A stretch of DNA of 64,000 nucleotides from an archaeon (lineage in GTDB: Archaea > Thermoproteota > Thermoprotei_A > Marsarchaeales > Marsarchaeaceae): the NCBI GenBank assembly GCA_021800035.1, contig JAJYZJ010000005.1:1-64000 (forward strand), given 5' to 3'. Shown in pieces: positions 35,209 through 44,327 of the stretch (position 1 is the first letter of the stretch; every line of letters starts with the position of its first letter). A model generated the notes under the pieces. It was not told the origin of the DNA. It did not search any database and was given only the letters and a program-made list of their open reading frames with translations. Made by a program: the position numbers and the translations under genes.

Positions 35209-35824
35209 TCTGTCTCACCATCTGAACGAACTTACGCACCTTTTCGGCGTCCTTGATACCTGGAGACGACTCAACGCCACTTGACACGTCAACTCCGTAG
35301 GGCTCGACCATGCGTATAGCTTCTTGAACGTTGGTGGGGTTCAGACCTCCGGACAGAACAACACAGGAAAAGTTTTTCGATATCGCTTTAGAGAGCCGCC
35401 AGTCGTGTATGCGGCCCGTGCCGCCGTGCATTCCTTCTGCATAGGTGTCTAAACAGACGGTGTCGAATAGCGTATATGGCCGAACGACTTCCTCAGGGGG
35501 CATAGAACTACCAACTCTGAGAACTGGCATTATTTTGAGACGGGGGTAGCGATCTCGAATCTCCACAAGCCTTTCGGGTCTTGCATGGAGCTGGAGGTTC
35601 ATTGTAGGCGGACTTTCGAGGCGAGCGAGAGCGTCTTCGTTGGTTACGAGCACAGACTGGGTCATAAACGGCACGGCTGCGAAGAGCTCGTCAAGCATGG
35701 GTGATGAAACTTCTCTCGGTGAATCCGGGAAGCCGTGAACTACTCCCACTGCATCGGCACCTGCAAGCGCAGAACTGACTATATCCGATTTTCGCGTATG
35801 TCCGCAAATCTTTACTTTAACCAC
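35201..35824 (-). CDS. trpF: Phosphoribosylanthranilate isomerase
   Basis: 207 aa TIM barrel for the third step of tryptophan synthesis. [13 protein letters not shown] at the start holds the catalytic Cys (usual form KICG-x-T/N); [12 protein letters not shown] supplies the Asp near the middle; [12 protein letters not shown] and [13 protein letters not shown] bind phosphate. Overlaps trpC and trpB by 8 nt each. Confidence 0.95.
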   Translation of the reverse strand: MVKVKICGHTRKSDIVSSALAGADAVGVVHGFPDSPREVSSPMLDELFAAVPFMTQSVLVTNEDALARLESPPTMNLQLHARPERLVEIRDRYPRLKIMPVLRVGSSMPPEEVVRPYTLFDTVCLDTYAEGMHGGTGRIHDWRLSKAISKNFSCVVLSGGLNPTNVQEAIRMVEPYGVDVSSGVESSPGIKDAEKVRKFVQMVRQID

Positions 35825-36587
35825 ACGAGGCCAACTCCTTAAGTTTTCTCCCAGGATGAGGGGACTCCATTAATGAAGAACCTATCAGGAACGCGTCTGC
35901 ACCCGCTCGAAAGTCTCTCAGAATGTCTGCGCATTCCGAATAGCCGCTTTCGGCGACAACCAATCTGTCGCGAGGCAAATTTGGCGCAATTCTGAAAAAG
36001 TGGTTGGTATCAAGTGAAAGATCCTTAAGATTCCGGTTGTTTACCCCGATATAGTCACTCTCAGAGCTTACAGAAGAGTCCATCAAGGAAGGCGAATGAA
36101 ATTCTACCAGCGTCTCGAGGCCCAAGCCATGAGAATAGTCGACCATTTCCTCCAAAGGCAAGTCAGACAACCCTAAGTGGAATAACTCAGAAATCAGGAG
36201 AACGATATCTGCGCCAGATGCGAACGCGGCATCAATCTGACGCTCAGACACTATAAAATCTTTGAAAAGCAGGGGGCATCTCGTGCTTTCCGCAACCTCC
36301 TGAAATAGAGATATTGAGCCGTCGAAGTGCGCCCTCTGAGTGAGCACCGACAAACCTGCCGCCCCCGACGCAACCAGCTCATTTGCGAGAGCCGGTTGAA
36401 TCGCCTCCCTGAGATGGCCTCGCGAGGGAGACTTTGCCTTCAATTCTGCAATTATGGCCGGTCGACGTTTGCTCATATGGCTCCGAAGACTGAGTCTCTC
36501 ACGCCTAACCCGTCTCTCAACATTATAATAGCCATTTTCAAGATCCTGCCTTACGCTCGCGCATACAGCTGCAAGAAATTCAGGCAT
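35817..36587 (-). CDS. trpC: Indole-3-glycerol phosphate synthase
   Basis: 256 aa TIM barrel. IAELKAKSPSRG carries the catalytic Lys; LFKDFIVSERQIDAAFASGAD, IGVNNRNLKDLSLD and VVAESGYSE follow in the usual order. Overlaps trpD and trpF by 8 nt. Complete, ATG start. Confidence 0.96.
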   Translation of the reverse strand: MPEFLAAVCASVRQDLENGYYNVERRVRRERLSLRSHMSKRRPAIIAELKAKSPSRGHLREAIQPALANELVASGAAGLSVLTQRAHFDGSISLFQEVAESTRCPLLFKDFIVSERQIDAAFASGADIVLLISELFHLGLSDLPLEEMVDYSHGLGLETLVEFHSPSLMDSSVSSESDYIGVNNRNLKDLSLDTNHFFRIAPNLPRDRLVVAESGYSECADILRDFRAGADAFLIGSSLMESPHPGRKLKELASCG

Positions 36588-37638
36588 GTTTCTCTAACTC
36601 CTCTAGTTTCTGTTTATTACCCTCACTCGAGTCCACCACTTTCTGCAAAGTTTCGACTGATCTTCCACTCGATATGACACTACGTGCCACCTCAACGCCT
36701 TCGGATATTGAGGCAGCAAGCCCGCCGAGTTCGAACCCTAGGCCGGTATTCGCCAACGCCAATGACACCATTGGCTCGTCCAGACGGCACCTGCCGCTAA
36801 GAATACGATACACAGACAACGCGTTCCCCGAAAAGATACCCTGTTTAAGTTGGCCAATGGGGATGCGGTTCAGACCAAAATCTTCCGGCTGGAGTCTGAG
36901 CCGAGTAAATGAGTTCTCCTCTATTTTAACGGCTAGTGTTGGCCCGCAGACAGAGACTTCGTCCATCCCCTCCATACCAAAAATCACATACGATTTCTTA
37001 GTACCTAGTTCCCTGAGTGCAGCCGATACAGTCCCGAGCGCTCGTTCATCCGCCACACCGAGCAGCTGATGGGTTGCCCCGGCGGGATTCGTAAGTGGCC
37101 CAAGAAGGTTAAAAATTGTTTTCGTCCCAAGTTCCCTGCGGATCATTCCGACGCTTTTCATAGCTGGATGAAACACTGGCGCATAGAGGAAGCCGAATCC
37201 CGCAGAGATGATGCATCTTTCTACAACTTCTGGCGAGGCAAAAATGTTAACTCCAAGCGCTTCCAGCAAGTCCGCGCTTCCACTCTTGCTGCTCACGGCC
37301 CTGTTGCCATGCTTTGCCACCCTCAGGCCACCAGCAGATAGTAAAATTGCGGAAGTCGTGCTTACATTAAACGTGCCAGTACCATCACCACCAGTGCCGG
37401 CAGTATCAACGATCGGACCCGGTAAACCCACGCGAATCTGGAGGGAGTACTTCCGCATTGACCGCGAGAAACTCGCAATTTCTGTGCCCGTCTCGGGTTT
37501 CGCCTTGAGAGCAATGAGCAAACCTCCGATTTGCGCAGGTGTGGCAGAGCCCGAAACAATTTCCTCCATAACAGCATTGACCTGTTCCTGACTGAGCTCG
37601 TGACCTGCAAGTACAGTTACGAGCGCCTCACGTATCAC
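36580..37638 (-). CDS. trpD: Anthranilate phosphoribosyltransferase
   Basis: 352 aa. PRPP loop VDTAGTGGDGTGTFNVSTTSA, then KHGNRAVSSKSGSADLLEALG and FLYAPVFHPAMKSVGMIRRELG, all typical. Second enzyme of the tryptophan pathway. Overlaps trpG by 4 nt and trpC by 8 nt. A glycine-rich, complete chain with no anomalies. Confidence 0.96.
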   Translation of the reverse strand: MIREALVTVLAGHELSQEQVNAVMEEIVSGSATPAQIGGLLIALKAKPETGTEIASFSRSMRKYSLQIRVGLPGPIVDTAGTGGDGTGTFNVSTTSAILLSAGGLRVAKHGNRAVSSKSGSADLLEALGVNIFASPEVVERCIISAGFGFLYAPVFHPAMKSVGMIRRELGTKTIFNLLGPLTNPAGATHQLLGVADERALGTVSAALRELGTKKSYVIFGMEGMDEVSVCGPTLAVKIEENSFTRLRLQPEDFGLNRIPIGQLKQGIFSGNALSVYRILSGRCRLDEPMVSLALANTGLGFELGGLAASISEGVEVARSVISSGRSVETLQKVVDSSEGNKQKLEELEKHA

Positions 37639-38216
37639 TTTTTACACACCCTCGTGAAGTTATTCAGTATTCTTTGCCCGACTGGTGTCAGCACAGATTC
37701 TGGATGGAATTGCACTCCGTAAACGGGCCTCTTACTGTGCTCGACGGCCATCAGTTCCCCGTCATCAATGCAAGTGGCAGTAGGGCGCAGCTCTGAAACA
37801 CGTTTGTCGAGTGTCCCCACGAAGGAGTGATACCTGCCAGCATAAAACCTTCTTGGAACGCCATCAAAAAGAGACCCGTCTTTGTGTTCAATCAGGCTAC
37901 TCTTGCCGTGTCTGAGGTTCACGGCCGGACGAATTTGCCCCCCAAAGTAATAGATGATTTCCTGATGGCCCAAGCATACGCCCAGCACAGGCTTCTCTAA
38001 TGATTGCTCTTTGATTATGGCCGGACCCATACCTGTCCTTGCTGGATCTCGCGGATCACCTGGACCCGGGGAAATTACATAGCCATCGTAATCTGGGATA
38101 GCCCTTAGCTCGATTCGGTCATTTCGGATCACGCAGACTTCGGCGCCGGCCATGCTAAGGCCCTGGTAGAGGTTGTAGACAAACGAGTCGTAATTATCTA
38201 TTAAGAGGAGCCTCAT
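37635..38216 (-). CDS. trpG: Anthranilate synthase glutaminase subunit
   Basis: 193 aa class I glutamine amidotransferase supplying ammonia to TrpE. Catalytic Cys in VLGVCLGHQEI, His-x-Glu in GVQFHPESVLTP, oxyanion part SPGPGDPRD. Starts directly after the trpE stop (0-nt gap) and overlaps trpD by 4 nt. Could also serve aminodeoxychorismate synthase, but its position fixes the trp role. Confidence 0.95.
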   Translation of the reverse strand: MRLLLIDNYDSFVYNLYQGLSMAGAEVCVIRNDRIELRAIPDYDGYVISPGPGDPRDPARTGMGPAIIKEQSLEKPVLGVCLGHQEIIYYFGGQIRPAVNLRHGKSSLIEHKDGSLFDGVPRRFYAGRYHSFVGTLDKRVSELRPTATCIDDGELMAVEHSKRPVYGVQFHPESVLTPVGQRILNNFTRVCKK

Positions 38217-39383
38217 CTATTCAACCCCCTCAATCGCCAAGGGGTTTGCTCTCAAGGCGGTGAGCAGCGCGTTAGCTTTATGCTGAGTTTCCATGAACTC
38301 CTGCTCGGGGTCAGAATCAGCAACGACTCCCGCGCCAACACCAAGATAGCAGTCGTTCCCAATCGCCGAAAGTGAGCGTATATTAATGGCGAAATCTGCA
38401 CTTCTTGTTCCTCTGACTATACCCACGGCTCCAGCATATGGCCCGCGGGCACAAGGCTCTAGTTCATCGATTATTTCCATAGCTCTTATCTTCGGTGCTC
38501 CTGATACCGTTCCGGCGGGAAACACCGAGCGAAAAGCATCCAGGGCATCCACTCCGTCAAGGAGCCTTCCAGTTACCTTGGACACTATATGCTGCACATG
38601 GCTGTAGCTGATAACCTTGCGATAAAGGGGCACACGAACCGTGCCTATTTTGCAGACTCTGCCCAAGTCGTTCCGGGCTAAGTCGACCAACATGACGTGC
38701 TCGGCTGCATCCTTCTCGCTCGCCAAGAGCTCAAGCCTGAGTTTTCGATCCTCCTCTTGGTCGCCCGTTATCTGCCTCGTCCCTGCAATCGGGAAAGTCG
38801 CCGCGCTCTCGCCCCTCACATCGATAAGTGTTTCTGGTGAAGAACCAATAATTCTTCTCTCCGCAAACTTGAGATAATACATGTAGGCAGACGGATTGAG
38901 TGCGACCAATCTTGCAAACACACTACCCCAGTCACCCGAAGTACTGAAACGCATTTTTCGAGCGGGGACGACCTGAAAGACATCGCCGGACCTGACATAC
39001 CTTTTTGCCCTTGTCACCGCGGATTCGTAACCAGTTCTACCCAAACTATCGGAGACGAATTTGGACTCTGGTAGCTCTATCGTGGCGTTGCGCGCGTCGT
39101 CGACAAACCGATTCAGAGATGTGTTTGACTCGACAAGGCTGGAAAAAGATGCGAATTCAACGTCAAAGAATGGAGAAGGAGGCTTGTATGGCAGCTTTTC
39201 CATCATGGATGCGGCTGAATAACTCACGTATCCCACACATGCAGCGTTTCCGCCCAAAAGTGACATTATCTTCTGCGAAACTTCAGACCAATCATGAATG
39301 CTGCTCGCGTTGGCTGAACATGAGCCACTATCCTCCACCGAATAAGATACTTTAACACTCCGACCTACCAACTTTGCGAACAA
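38217..39383 (-). CDS. trpE: Anthranilate synthase chorismate-binding subunit
   Basis: 388 aa from TTG 39383, short for TrpE. Catalytic core intact: SGDVFQVVPARKMRF, GSSPETLIDV, FPIAGTRQITGDQEEDRKL, EHVMLVDLARNDLGRV, FPAGTVSGAPKIRAMEIID, GAVGIV, and GAGVVADSDPEQEF. The frame is open for 33 more codons upstream with protein-like sequence (HYIPLRSILEEINAS) that fits the TrpE N-terminal strand-helix, ending at a TAA at 39483-39485, but it contains no ATG, GTG or TTG. The true start is therefore unclear (see findings). First gene of the trpEGDCFBA operon. Confidence 0.94.
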   Translation of the reverse strand: MFAKLVGRSVKVSYSVEDSGSCSANASSIHDWSEVSQKIMSLLGGNAACVGYVSYSAASMMEKLPYKPPSPFFDVEFASFSSLVESNTSLNRFVDDARNATIELPESKFVSDSLGRTGYESAVTRAKRYVRSGDVFQVVPARKMRFSTSGDWGSVFARLVALNPSAYMYYLKFAERRIIGSSPETLIDVRGESAATFPIAGTRQITGDQEEDRKLRLELLASEKDAAEHVMLVDLARNDLGRVCKIGTVRVPLYRKVISYSHVQHIVSKVTGRLLDGVDALDAFRSVFPAGTVSGAPKIRAMEIIDELEPCARGPYAGAVGIVRGTRSADFAINIRSLSAIGNDCYLGVGAGVVADSDPEQEFMETQHKANALLTALRANPLAIEGVE

Positions 39384-39713
39384 AAAGCCGAACTCGGAAG
39401 CATTTATCTCTTCTAGAATTGACCTAAGCGGGATGTAGTGCGCCTCCGCGTGGGAAAAGGTTCCAAACCCGATCGCCCACTTTTATCGCCGGCAATCTTC
39501 CGACGGCTTCATATTTAAGTCTTCTTGGTTTGGGTCGCACTTTTTTTGGGTTACTACACTGCGGCCTCGCGACTCTGCGTTTTTTGTTTACCAGAAGCAG
39601 TATATGAATTGCTGCTGAGTTCACAGAACCTCTGGAGGCGGCAGGGATTCGTCCCTTCCACTCTTCGTGCGAGCCAACGCACCAGTTGCGCTGCGGGAAG
39701 CGTGAGTGAGCGA
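39384..39713. other. Gap upstream of trpE with promoter and three small hairpins
   Basis: 330 nt. Part next to trpE (39384-39482) is probably the coding N-terminus of trpE. A TATA-like box lies at 39511-39520. T-runs on the plus strand occur at about 39540-39547 and 39580-39586. From 39643 to 39702 there are three consecutive hairpins: AGGGA-TTCG-TCCCT, GTGCG-AGCCAA-CGCAC and CGCT-GCGGGA-AGCG. The minus strand over this part has a D-arm-like GCGCAACTGGTGCG, but no cloverleaf with a T loop can be made. Confidence 0.4.
39511..39520 (-). promoter_or_regulatory. Probable TATA box of the trp operon
   Basis: ACTTAAATAT on the minus strand. Its end is 38 nt before an ATC codon (39473) in the trpE frame and 31 nt before a GTG (39480) in another frame. 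This spacing suggests that translation starts upstream of TTG 39383. Confidence 0.45.
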
Positions 39714-39998
39714 TCAGAGTTTTTCAATTAATGCCTCTATGGTTTCCTTGTCCTTGGCCCACTCGTCCTTGCGATGTATCTTGTACTTTTGCACCACTTT
39801 CCAGTCGCCATTTCGGAATTGCCAGAGGTAGACAGTAAGGGCTTTTTTTCCCCAGCCCTCACTTAGAACCGCTGCCTTCCACCATTTTTCCGTTTTATAA
39901 ATTGTTTTGCCGGCGAGCTGCTTCAGATTCTCATCTACAGGGTAATTCTCAGCTTGCTCTTCCTTGCTAGAGGGCCCTGAAAATTGGCCTTCACTCAT
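39714..39998 (-). CDS. Small soluble protein of unknown function
   Basis: 94 aa from ATG 39998. The upstream frame to 40073 lacks family-like sequence. Core: KTIYKTEKWWKAAVLSEGWG, then a beta segment TVYLWQFRNGDWKVVQKYKI, then a charged helix. Rich in Trp, Lys and Glu; no Cys or membrane helix. I do not recognise the family. It follows galT on the same strand at a 128-nt distance. Confidence 0.6.
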   Translation of the reverse strand: MSEGQFSGPSSKEEQAENYPVDENLKQLAGKTIYKTEKWWKAAVLSEGWGKKALTVYLWQFRNGDWKVVQKYKIHRKDEWAKDKETIEALIEKL

Positions 39999-40126
39999 GT
40001 GTGAGTCGCAACTAGCACGTAACGAACACGAATATACGTCTTTGCGTTCCCCTCTTAAGGCTGCCAAGCTCAATCAACAATCTGCCTTCCACCTCGCAGT
40101 AAAAATCGTCAACGAAATTCGATGTC

Positions 40127-41050
40127 TCAGGAGTTGAATGTCTGTGCCTGACAAGAGTTTGCCGCACCTCTAAGTGTAGCAGCCATCTCTTCCGGCAACA
40201 AGTCAAGTAAATGCGTATCAGCGCTCCTTTCGAGGCCCGTGCTGAATCGCACTCTAGAGCGATCGGTAAATGCAGGAATCAACTCAGCGTGCGCATGAAA
40301 GTTCGCTCGTGGTTTGGGGGAATTATGCAGAGTTAGAGTAACTGGGGTTAGCGGGCCAAATAAGCGGTCAATAGTCAACATTGAAAACCGAATGGCTCTC
40401 ACGAAACTGCTCAGTTCTTTTTCACTAATCTCCCATAGTTCGGGCGTATGCGATGACACAACATGCACCTCGTAGGGCCACCGAGGTGCATATGGAACAT
40501 ATGCAGTCGCGTTCACGTCAGAGAAAACACATCTTGCAGAAGCCGTGAGCTCGACGCTGCAGACGGGACATGCCTTTGACCGGAATGCCCGTTGTTCCAG
40601 TTGCAGCCTTTTTGGGACAAATGGAAGTGCGTATACCTGAGAGTGCGGATGCGAGACCGTGACGCCTTGTTTTCCGCCACGATTCCTGAAGAAGTGAACA
40701 TATTCAACTCCCTCCTTCTCAGATAGCTCGCGCATTCTGCTCAGTGCGACATCGAAGACGATGAGAGCTTGGTCCTCTGACATGTAAGCCAGATCATCAT
40801 CGTGTTTCCTTGATTCGATAACTATCTCACTCACACCGCGTGCTGGCGCAGAATCCACTCCTTTCGCTGGACTGACATCAAGTGACAGAGGCGGGTAGCG
40901 ATTTCTCAAAATCTGAACCTCTTTTCGTGCGTCAATCTCCGGAGCGCCAGGACAGAATGGGCACATCTCTGGAGATACCGGCCTGCTAGCTCGGTTGGGT
41001 GCAACGATAACCCACTCGCCGGAGAGCCTGTCCCTTCTCAGCTCGTTCAA
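40127..41050 (-). CDS. galT: Galactose-1-phosphate uridylyltransferase-like protein
   Basis: 307 aa of the HIT superfamily GalT branch. Opening LRRDRLSGEWVIVAPNRASRP and CPFCPGAPE (Zn-type Cys pair) are typical; catalytic segment GVTVSHPHSQVYALPFVP has the H-x-H-S-Q form; second half has CPVCSVE and the C-terminal FHAHAELIPAF. Exchanges UDP-glucose and galactose-1-phosphate, or a related nucleotidyl transfer. Overlaps the HD-domain gene upstream by 4 nt, so the two proteins are made together. Confidence 0.9.
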   Translation of the reverse strand: MNELRRDRLSGEWVIVAPNRASRPVSPEMCPFCPGAPEIDARKEVQILRNRYPPLSLDVSPAKGVDSAPARGVSEIVIESRKHDDDLAYMSEDQALIVFDVALSRMRELSEKEGVEYVHFFRNRGGKQGVTVSHPHSQVYALPFVPKRLQLEQRAFRSKACPVCSVELTASARCVFSDVNATAYVPYAPRWPYEVHVVSSHTPELWEISEKELSSFVRAIRFSMLTIDRLFGPLTPVTLTLHNSPKPRANFHAHAELIPAFTDRSRVRFSTGLERSADTHLLDLLPEEMAATLRGAANSCQAQTFNS

Positions 41051-41652
41051 GAGTCAAGAACCTCAAGCACGCCAGTCCGGATCCGCTCCAGGAGCGGATC
41101 CAGAGTCAAATCTGCAAAATTCTTTTTGAACTGGACGAATGTTGACCTACTGCCGAGAGTCGCACTCAGCTCTCTTGCACGTATAAGGGCTTCAAGTTTG
41201 TCTGAAAAGTGGACAATCTTAGACTCCAAGGTTTTGCCGTCAGAATATTCTTGCCACAGGCTTTCGTATTTCCGCGCAGATTTCTGCGGAAGTAGTGAAA
41301 ATATATTCCTCACGAAAGATTCCTCCACGGCGAGTTTTTTGCTTCGACCCAGAGCTTGCGTTGCTTCCAAGTCCCAGTCGCCCATGTAAGCCTCTCCAAT
41401 ATCATGAAGCAACGCCATTTGGATCGCTCTCTCGGCATTTATCCCGTCCCTCAAGGCGTCGCAGATAAGTGAAGTTATTAGAGCCGTCCCGAATGAGTGG
41501 TCGGCGACACTTTCGTCTGGAAGCCCACGGACTCTCCATCCAGTCCTTGCCGTTGCCTTTAACCTCCCAGCAACTGACAGAAAGGTGAGCCATTTTTGAA
41601 TCCCTCCCTTTTCAATTGGCTTACCCAATACAAAAAGAACTTCCTGCGACAA
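41047..41652 (-). CDS. HD-domain phosphohydrolase (YfbR-like)
   Basis: 201 aa metal-dependent HD hydrolase. Metal ligands: His in ESVADHSFGTALITSLIC, His-Asp in QMALLHDIGEAYMGD, and a later Asp in IVHFSDKLEALIRAREL. This pattern is that of the YfbR/HDDC2 5'-deoxynucleotidase group. Likely dephosphorylates nucleotides. TTG/ATG-type start at 41652; stop overlaps the galT start by 4 nt. Confidence 0.85.
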   Translation of the reverse strand: MSQEVLFVLGKPIEKGGIQKWLTFLSVAGRLKATARTGWRVRGLPDESVADHSFGTALITSLICDALRDGINAERAIQMALLHDIGEAYMGDWDLEATQALGRSKKLAVEESFVRNIFSLLPQKSARKYESLWQEYSDGKTLESKIVHFSDKLEALIRARELSATLGSRSTFVQFKKNFADLTLDPLLERIRTGVLEVLDS

Positions 41653-41829
41653 ATATCAGCCTTTCCTCGCACTGCATCCGCACCCTCGCAGAGCTTCTGA
41701 TCCGTCTTTACTCAATGAGGCGACGGTTATTCCCTCGTAACGTGAGCGTGATTACACCCCGGTCTCGATTACGCGAGTACTAGCGCTTGGCGCGCACCCA
41801 ACTGGGAAGTAGAGATTGAAGCAGGGATA

Positions 41830-42579
41830 TCACTTCTGGAAGACCGTTTTTGAATACGCGCTCCTGAAGCCAAGCTTCTCATAGAACTCAACCACACGGT
41901 CAGAGCCAAAAGTTTGGAGTACCAAGACAGAACCCGAGCCCTGCGAATCGTGTAGAACTTGCGCAAGCATACTGGAGGCCACGCCCCTACGCCTGAACTG
42001 AGGAACCGTGCCCACGCAGTAAATACCAGTTACGTCCCCAAACACAAATGAGGCCGTCACTCCCGCAAATTGTTCATCCACCTCCACGTGATAAAAAGTC
42101 GTATGGTCCGCCCTGTAAGCAACCTGAACTGCACGCCGCACCGGCTCCATGAGCGCTCTCGAGCCATAAAACGCATCCAGATATGCCAGTGTCCACTTGT
42201 CAAGTCGAGCTTCCCCTGTTTTATTTACTGAAAAATCACTTGACTTCAGCATGTCAGGACGAACCAGTTCCATCACTTCCAGAGAATCGGTGCTTCGATA
42301 GCCCTCGTTCTCCATTAATTTCCGGTGCACGTCAAAATCAGCCGTATTCGAAATTATGGCGCTTGGTCGCTTGAGAAGTGACCAGCTCCTTACTATCGAG
42401 TCTCTGATTTGAGAGAGGTCGCCCGATTCGGGGTGTATGAAACCCAAATGATTGAACAAAGGTTCCTCAAAATCATCTGAATAGAGAACATACCCAGCGC
42501 CCACATCTTCGAGCTTTGCCCAAAATGACCACCACTTTGCTTCGTTTGTTTCAAACACAGCCTGCTTGTTCTCATTCAT
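41830..42579 (-). CDS. GNAT-family N-acetyltransferase (long form)
   Basis: 249 aa. The N-terminal 110 residues form a poorly conserved half; the C-terminal half has the acetyl-CoA motif VGTVPQFRRRGVASSMLAQVLHD and the terminal RVVEFYEKLGFRSAY. Two-lobed GNAT proteins of this size often act on small molecules. ATG at 42579, 15 nt after cysS on the same strand, so co-transcription is likely, though no functional link is known. Confidence 0.82.
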   Translation of the reverse strand: MNENKQAVFETNEAKWWSFWAKLEDVGAGYVLYSDDFEEPLFNHLGFIHPESGDLSQIRDSIVRSWSLLKRPSAIISNTADFDVHRKLMENEGYRSTDSLEVMELVRPDMLKSSDFSVNKTGEARLDKWTLAYLDAFYGSRALMEPVRRAVQVAYRADHTTFYHVEVDEQFAGVTASFVFGDVTGIYCVGTVPQFRRRGVASSMLAQVLHDSQGSGSVLVLQTFGSDRVVEFYEKLGFRSAYSKTVFQK

Positions 42580-42594
42580 GAGGTGAGACTCGCG

Positions 42595-43848
42595 CTACTT
42601 GCACAGTTGGGTACAACTTTCGGTCCCCTTGTTCGAACTTTCCATACCAAGGAAATCCACACCAGTGATGCTGGAGACCAAGCCAAGTGAAAGCACTGCA
42701 CGGACTTGCTTGTTTTGGGGGAGGCTCCCCATGGATTTCGAAAGATGCTCCACCCTACGCCAAAGCAAAGGTGTGTTCAGGTCATCAAGTAGTGGGCCAA
42801 GTAGTTCTACAGATAGCTTGTCTCTTGGTAGGAGCCCACCTTTTTGTCCATAGCTCACTCCAGATACTTCTTCCGAAATCTTTTCACGAAGGTCAAGAAG
42901 TCTCTGATGCGCCGATTCCAGCTCCAACTCGTCAAAGATGGAATCAACCCTGTAGTGGCTTTGAAAGATATAAAACCTCAAAGTATCTGCACCGTATTTG
43001 TCGAGAACGTCCCTCAAGCGTACGACATTCCCTTCGGATTTTGACATCTTTTTCCCCTCGGTAGTTAGTAAGCCCGTGTGCACCCAGTATCTAACAAAGG
43101 GGCTCACCCCGGTCAGGCTTTCAGCCTGCGCAATTTCGGCCTCATGATGAGGGTAGATTAGTTCGTGCGCCCCTCCATGGATGTCGTATTGAGCACCAAA
43201 ATTCGTTATGCTAATTGCGGTATCCTCAATATGCCAGCCAGGTTTCCCTCTCCCCCATTCGGTTGACCAGCCAGGCTCGTCGTCTTCTCCTTCCCGCCAC
43301 AGAAGAAAATCCAAAGGAGATTTCTTGCCCGTAGCCAAATCTACAGGCTTGAGCGCGAGTTCTACCTTTGATTCGTGCGACAATCTGCCGTAGCTTGGAA
43401 ACGAATTCACGTCGAAATATACGTTTGAGCCAGAGACGTATGCGTGTCCGTTCTTTATGAGCGTTCGCACTTGCTCGACCATTATATCGACATAATCCGA
43501 CGCCTTCTCGTAGCTAGTCACGGTGTGCACGCCAAGCCGTTTCATGTCTTCCAGAAAGGACGATGTATAAAATTTGACGTATTCAGATATGCTTTTACCG
43601 CTCGCTTTGGCTCCGTAGAAAATCTTGTCGTCTACATCGGTGATATTCATCACAAAGGTTACCGAATACCCCAAATGGGTTAGCAGGCGCGCCAGCAAAT
43701 CATACGCCGTGTATGTTTTTGCATGACCAACATGAAGATGGTCCTGTACGGTTGGGCCACAAACAAACATTTTCACCTTGTGCGACTCTAGAGCCGAGAA
43801 AATCTCTGCTCGACGGCTAAGCGTATTATACAGTCTGAGAACTGGCAC
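42595..43848 (-). CDS. cysS: Cysteinyl-tRNA synthetase
   Basis: 417 aa class I synthetase. CGPTVQDHLHVGHAKTYTAYD has the zinc Cys and the HIGH-type motif; GWHIEDTAIS, GGAHELIYPHHEAEIAQAES give the remaining metal site region; KKMSKSEGN is the second ATP motif. The WHIEC Cys common in bacteria is Asp here (WHIED). The C-terminal anticodon domain is short. Starts at 43848; an upstream box (CCTTTTAAGATGG on the minus strand, about 43892-43904) is likely the promoter. Confidence 0.96.
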   Translation of the reverse strand: MPVLRLYNTLSRRAEIFSALESHKVKMFVCGPTVQDHLHVGHAKTYTAYDLLARLLTHLGYSVTFVMNITDVDDKIFYGAKASGKSISEYVKFYTSSFLEDMKRLGVHTVTSYEKASDYVDIMVEQVRTLIKNGHAYVSGSNVYFDVNSFPSYGRLSHESKVELALKPVDLATGKKSPLDFLLWREGEDDEPGWSTEWGRGKPGWHIEDTAISITNFGAQYDIHGGAHELIYPHHEAEIAQAESLTGVSPFVRYWVHTGLLTTEGKKMSKSEGNVVRLRDVLDKYGADTLRFYIFQSHYRVDSIFDELELESAHQRLLDLREKISEEVSGVSYGQKGGLLPRDKLSVELLGPLLDDLNTPLLWRRVEHLSKSMGSLPQNKQVRAVLSLGLVSSITGVDFLGMESSNKGTESCTQLCK

Positions 43849-44019
43849 GAATATCTACATCCCTAGGGGAGAAGATCCAGCAAAAAAGTCCAGCCCATCT
43901 TAAAAGGACATCTCAGCGGATAGAATTTCAATACGCCCTGACTAAGTGTCCCAGGTCGGCGGCTCCTGCGTCCAGAAAAACCTAAAAGCGAACCCGGGAG
44001 TATCCCCCACGATGAGGAG

Positions 44020-44310
44020 TTGGGACAGAATCCAATTTTTCGTAGTATCGAAGAAGTGCTCTCAAATGCACGCTCTCTCGAGCTTGATGAGGGAATACGC
44101 ATCCACCTTTACAAAAGGCCCAACTCCTTTGTGTTTGTCACGCGGCCCGCTGGAAGATTTGTCGTTGCAAAGTACAGAGCGAAGAGAGGGGCAGGTGGCA
44201 GGCTAGTTCCCGGAGACCAATCAGAGTTTTCAGAGGCAGGCGATGAGGATGAATTGCGTTCGCTTTTGGGAAGGTTTTTGCGCGGGCCATTCATAGCCCA
44301 GCGATATTAG
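44020..44310 (+). CDS. Small basic protein of unknown function
   Basis: 96 aa from TTG 44020, which is preceded by GATGAGGAG, a good ribosome binding site. Segments EGIRIHLYKRPNSFVFVTRPAGRFVVAKYRAKRGAGG look like beta strands with a basic turn; the C-terminus is acidic then helical. No known family. Converges with the PTPS gene, 17 nt apart. An AACCTAAAAG box at about 43979-43988 would place transcription start near the TTG. Confidence 0.55.
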   Translation: MGQNPIFRSIEEVLSNARSLELDEGIRIHLYKRPNSFVFVTRPAGRFVVAKYRAKRGAGGRLVPGDQSEFSEAGDEDELRSLLGRFLRGPFIAQRY

Positions 44311-44327
44311 AATTTTCCATGATTTGG

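Noticed and set aside
39601-39720. A functional tRNA upstream of the trp operon
   Set aside because: A D-arm-like piece is present on the minus strand, but anticodon and T arms do not pair and no T loop exists.
42595-43848. Defective cysteinyl-tRNA synthetase because the WHIEC Cys is Asp
   Set aside because: To my knowledge WHIED forms occur in other archaeal enzymes, and all other motifs are intact, so I treat it as normal variation.
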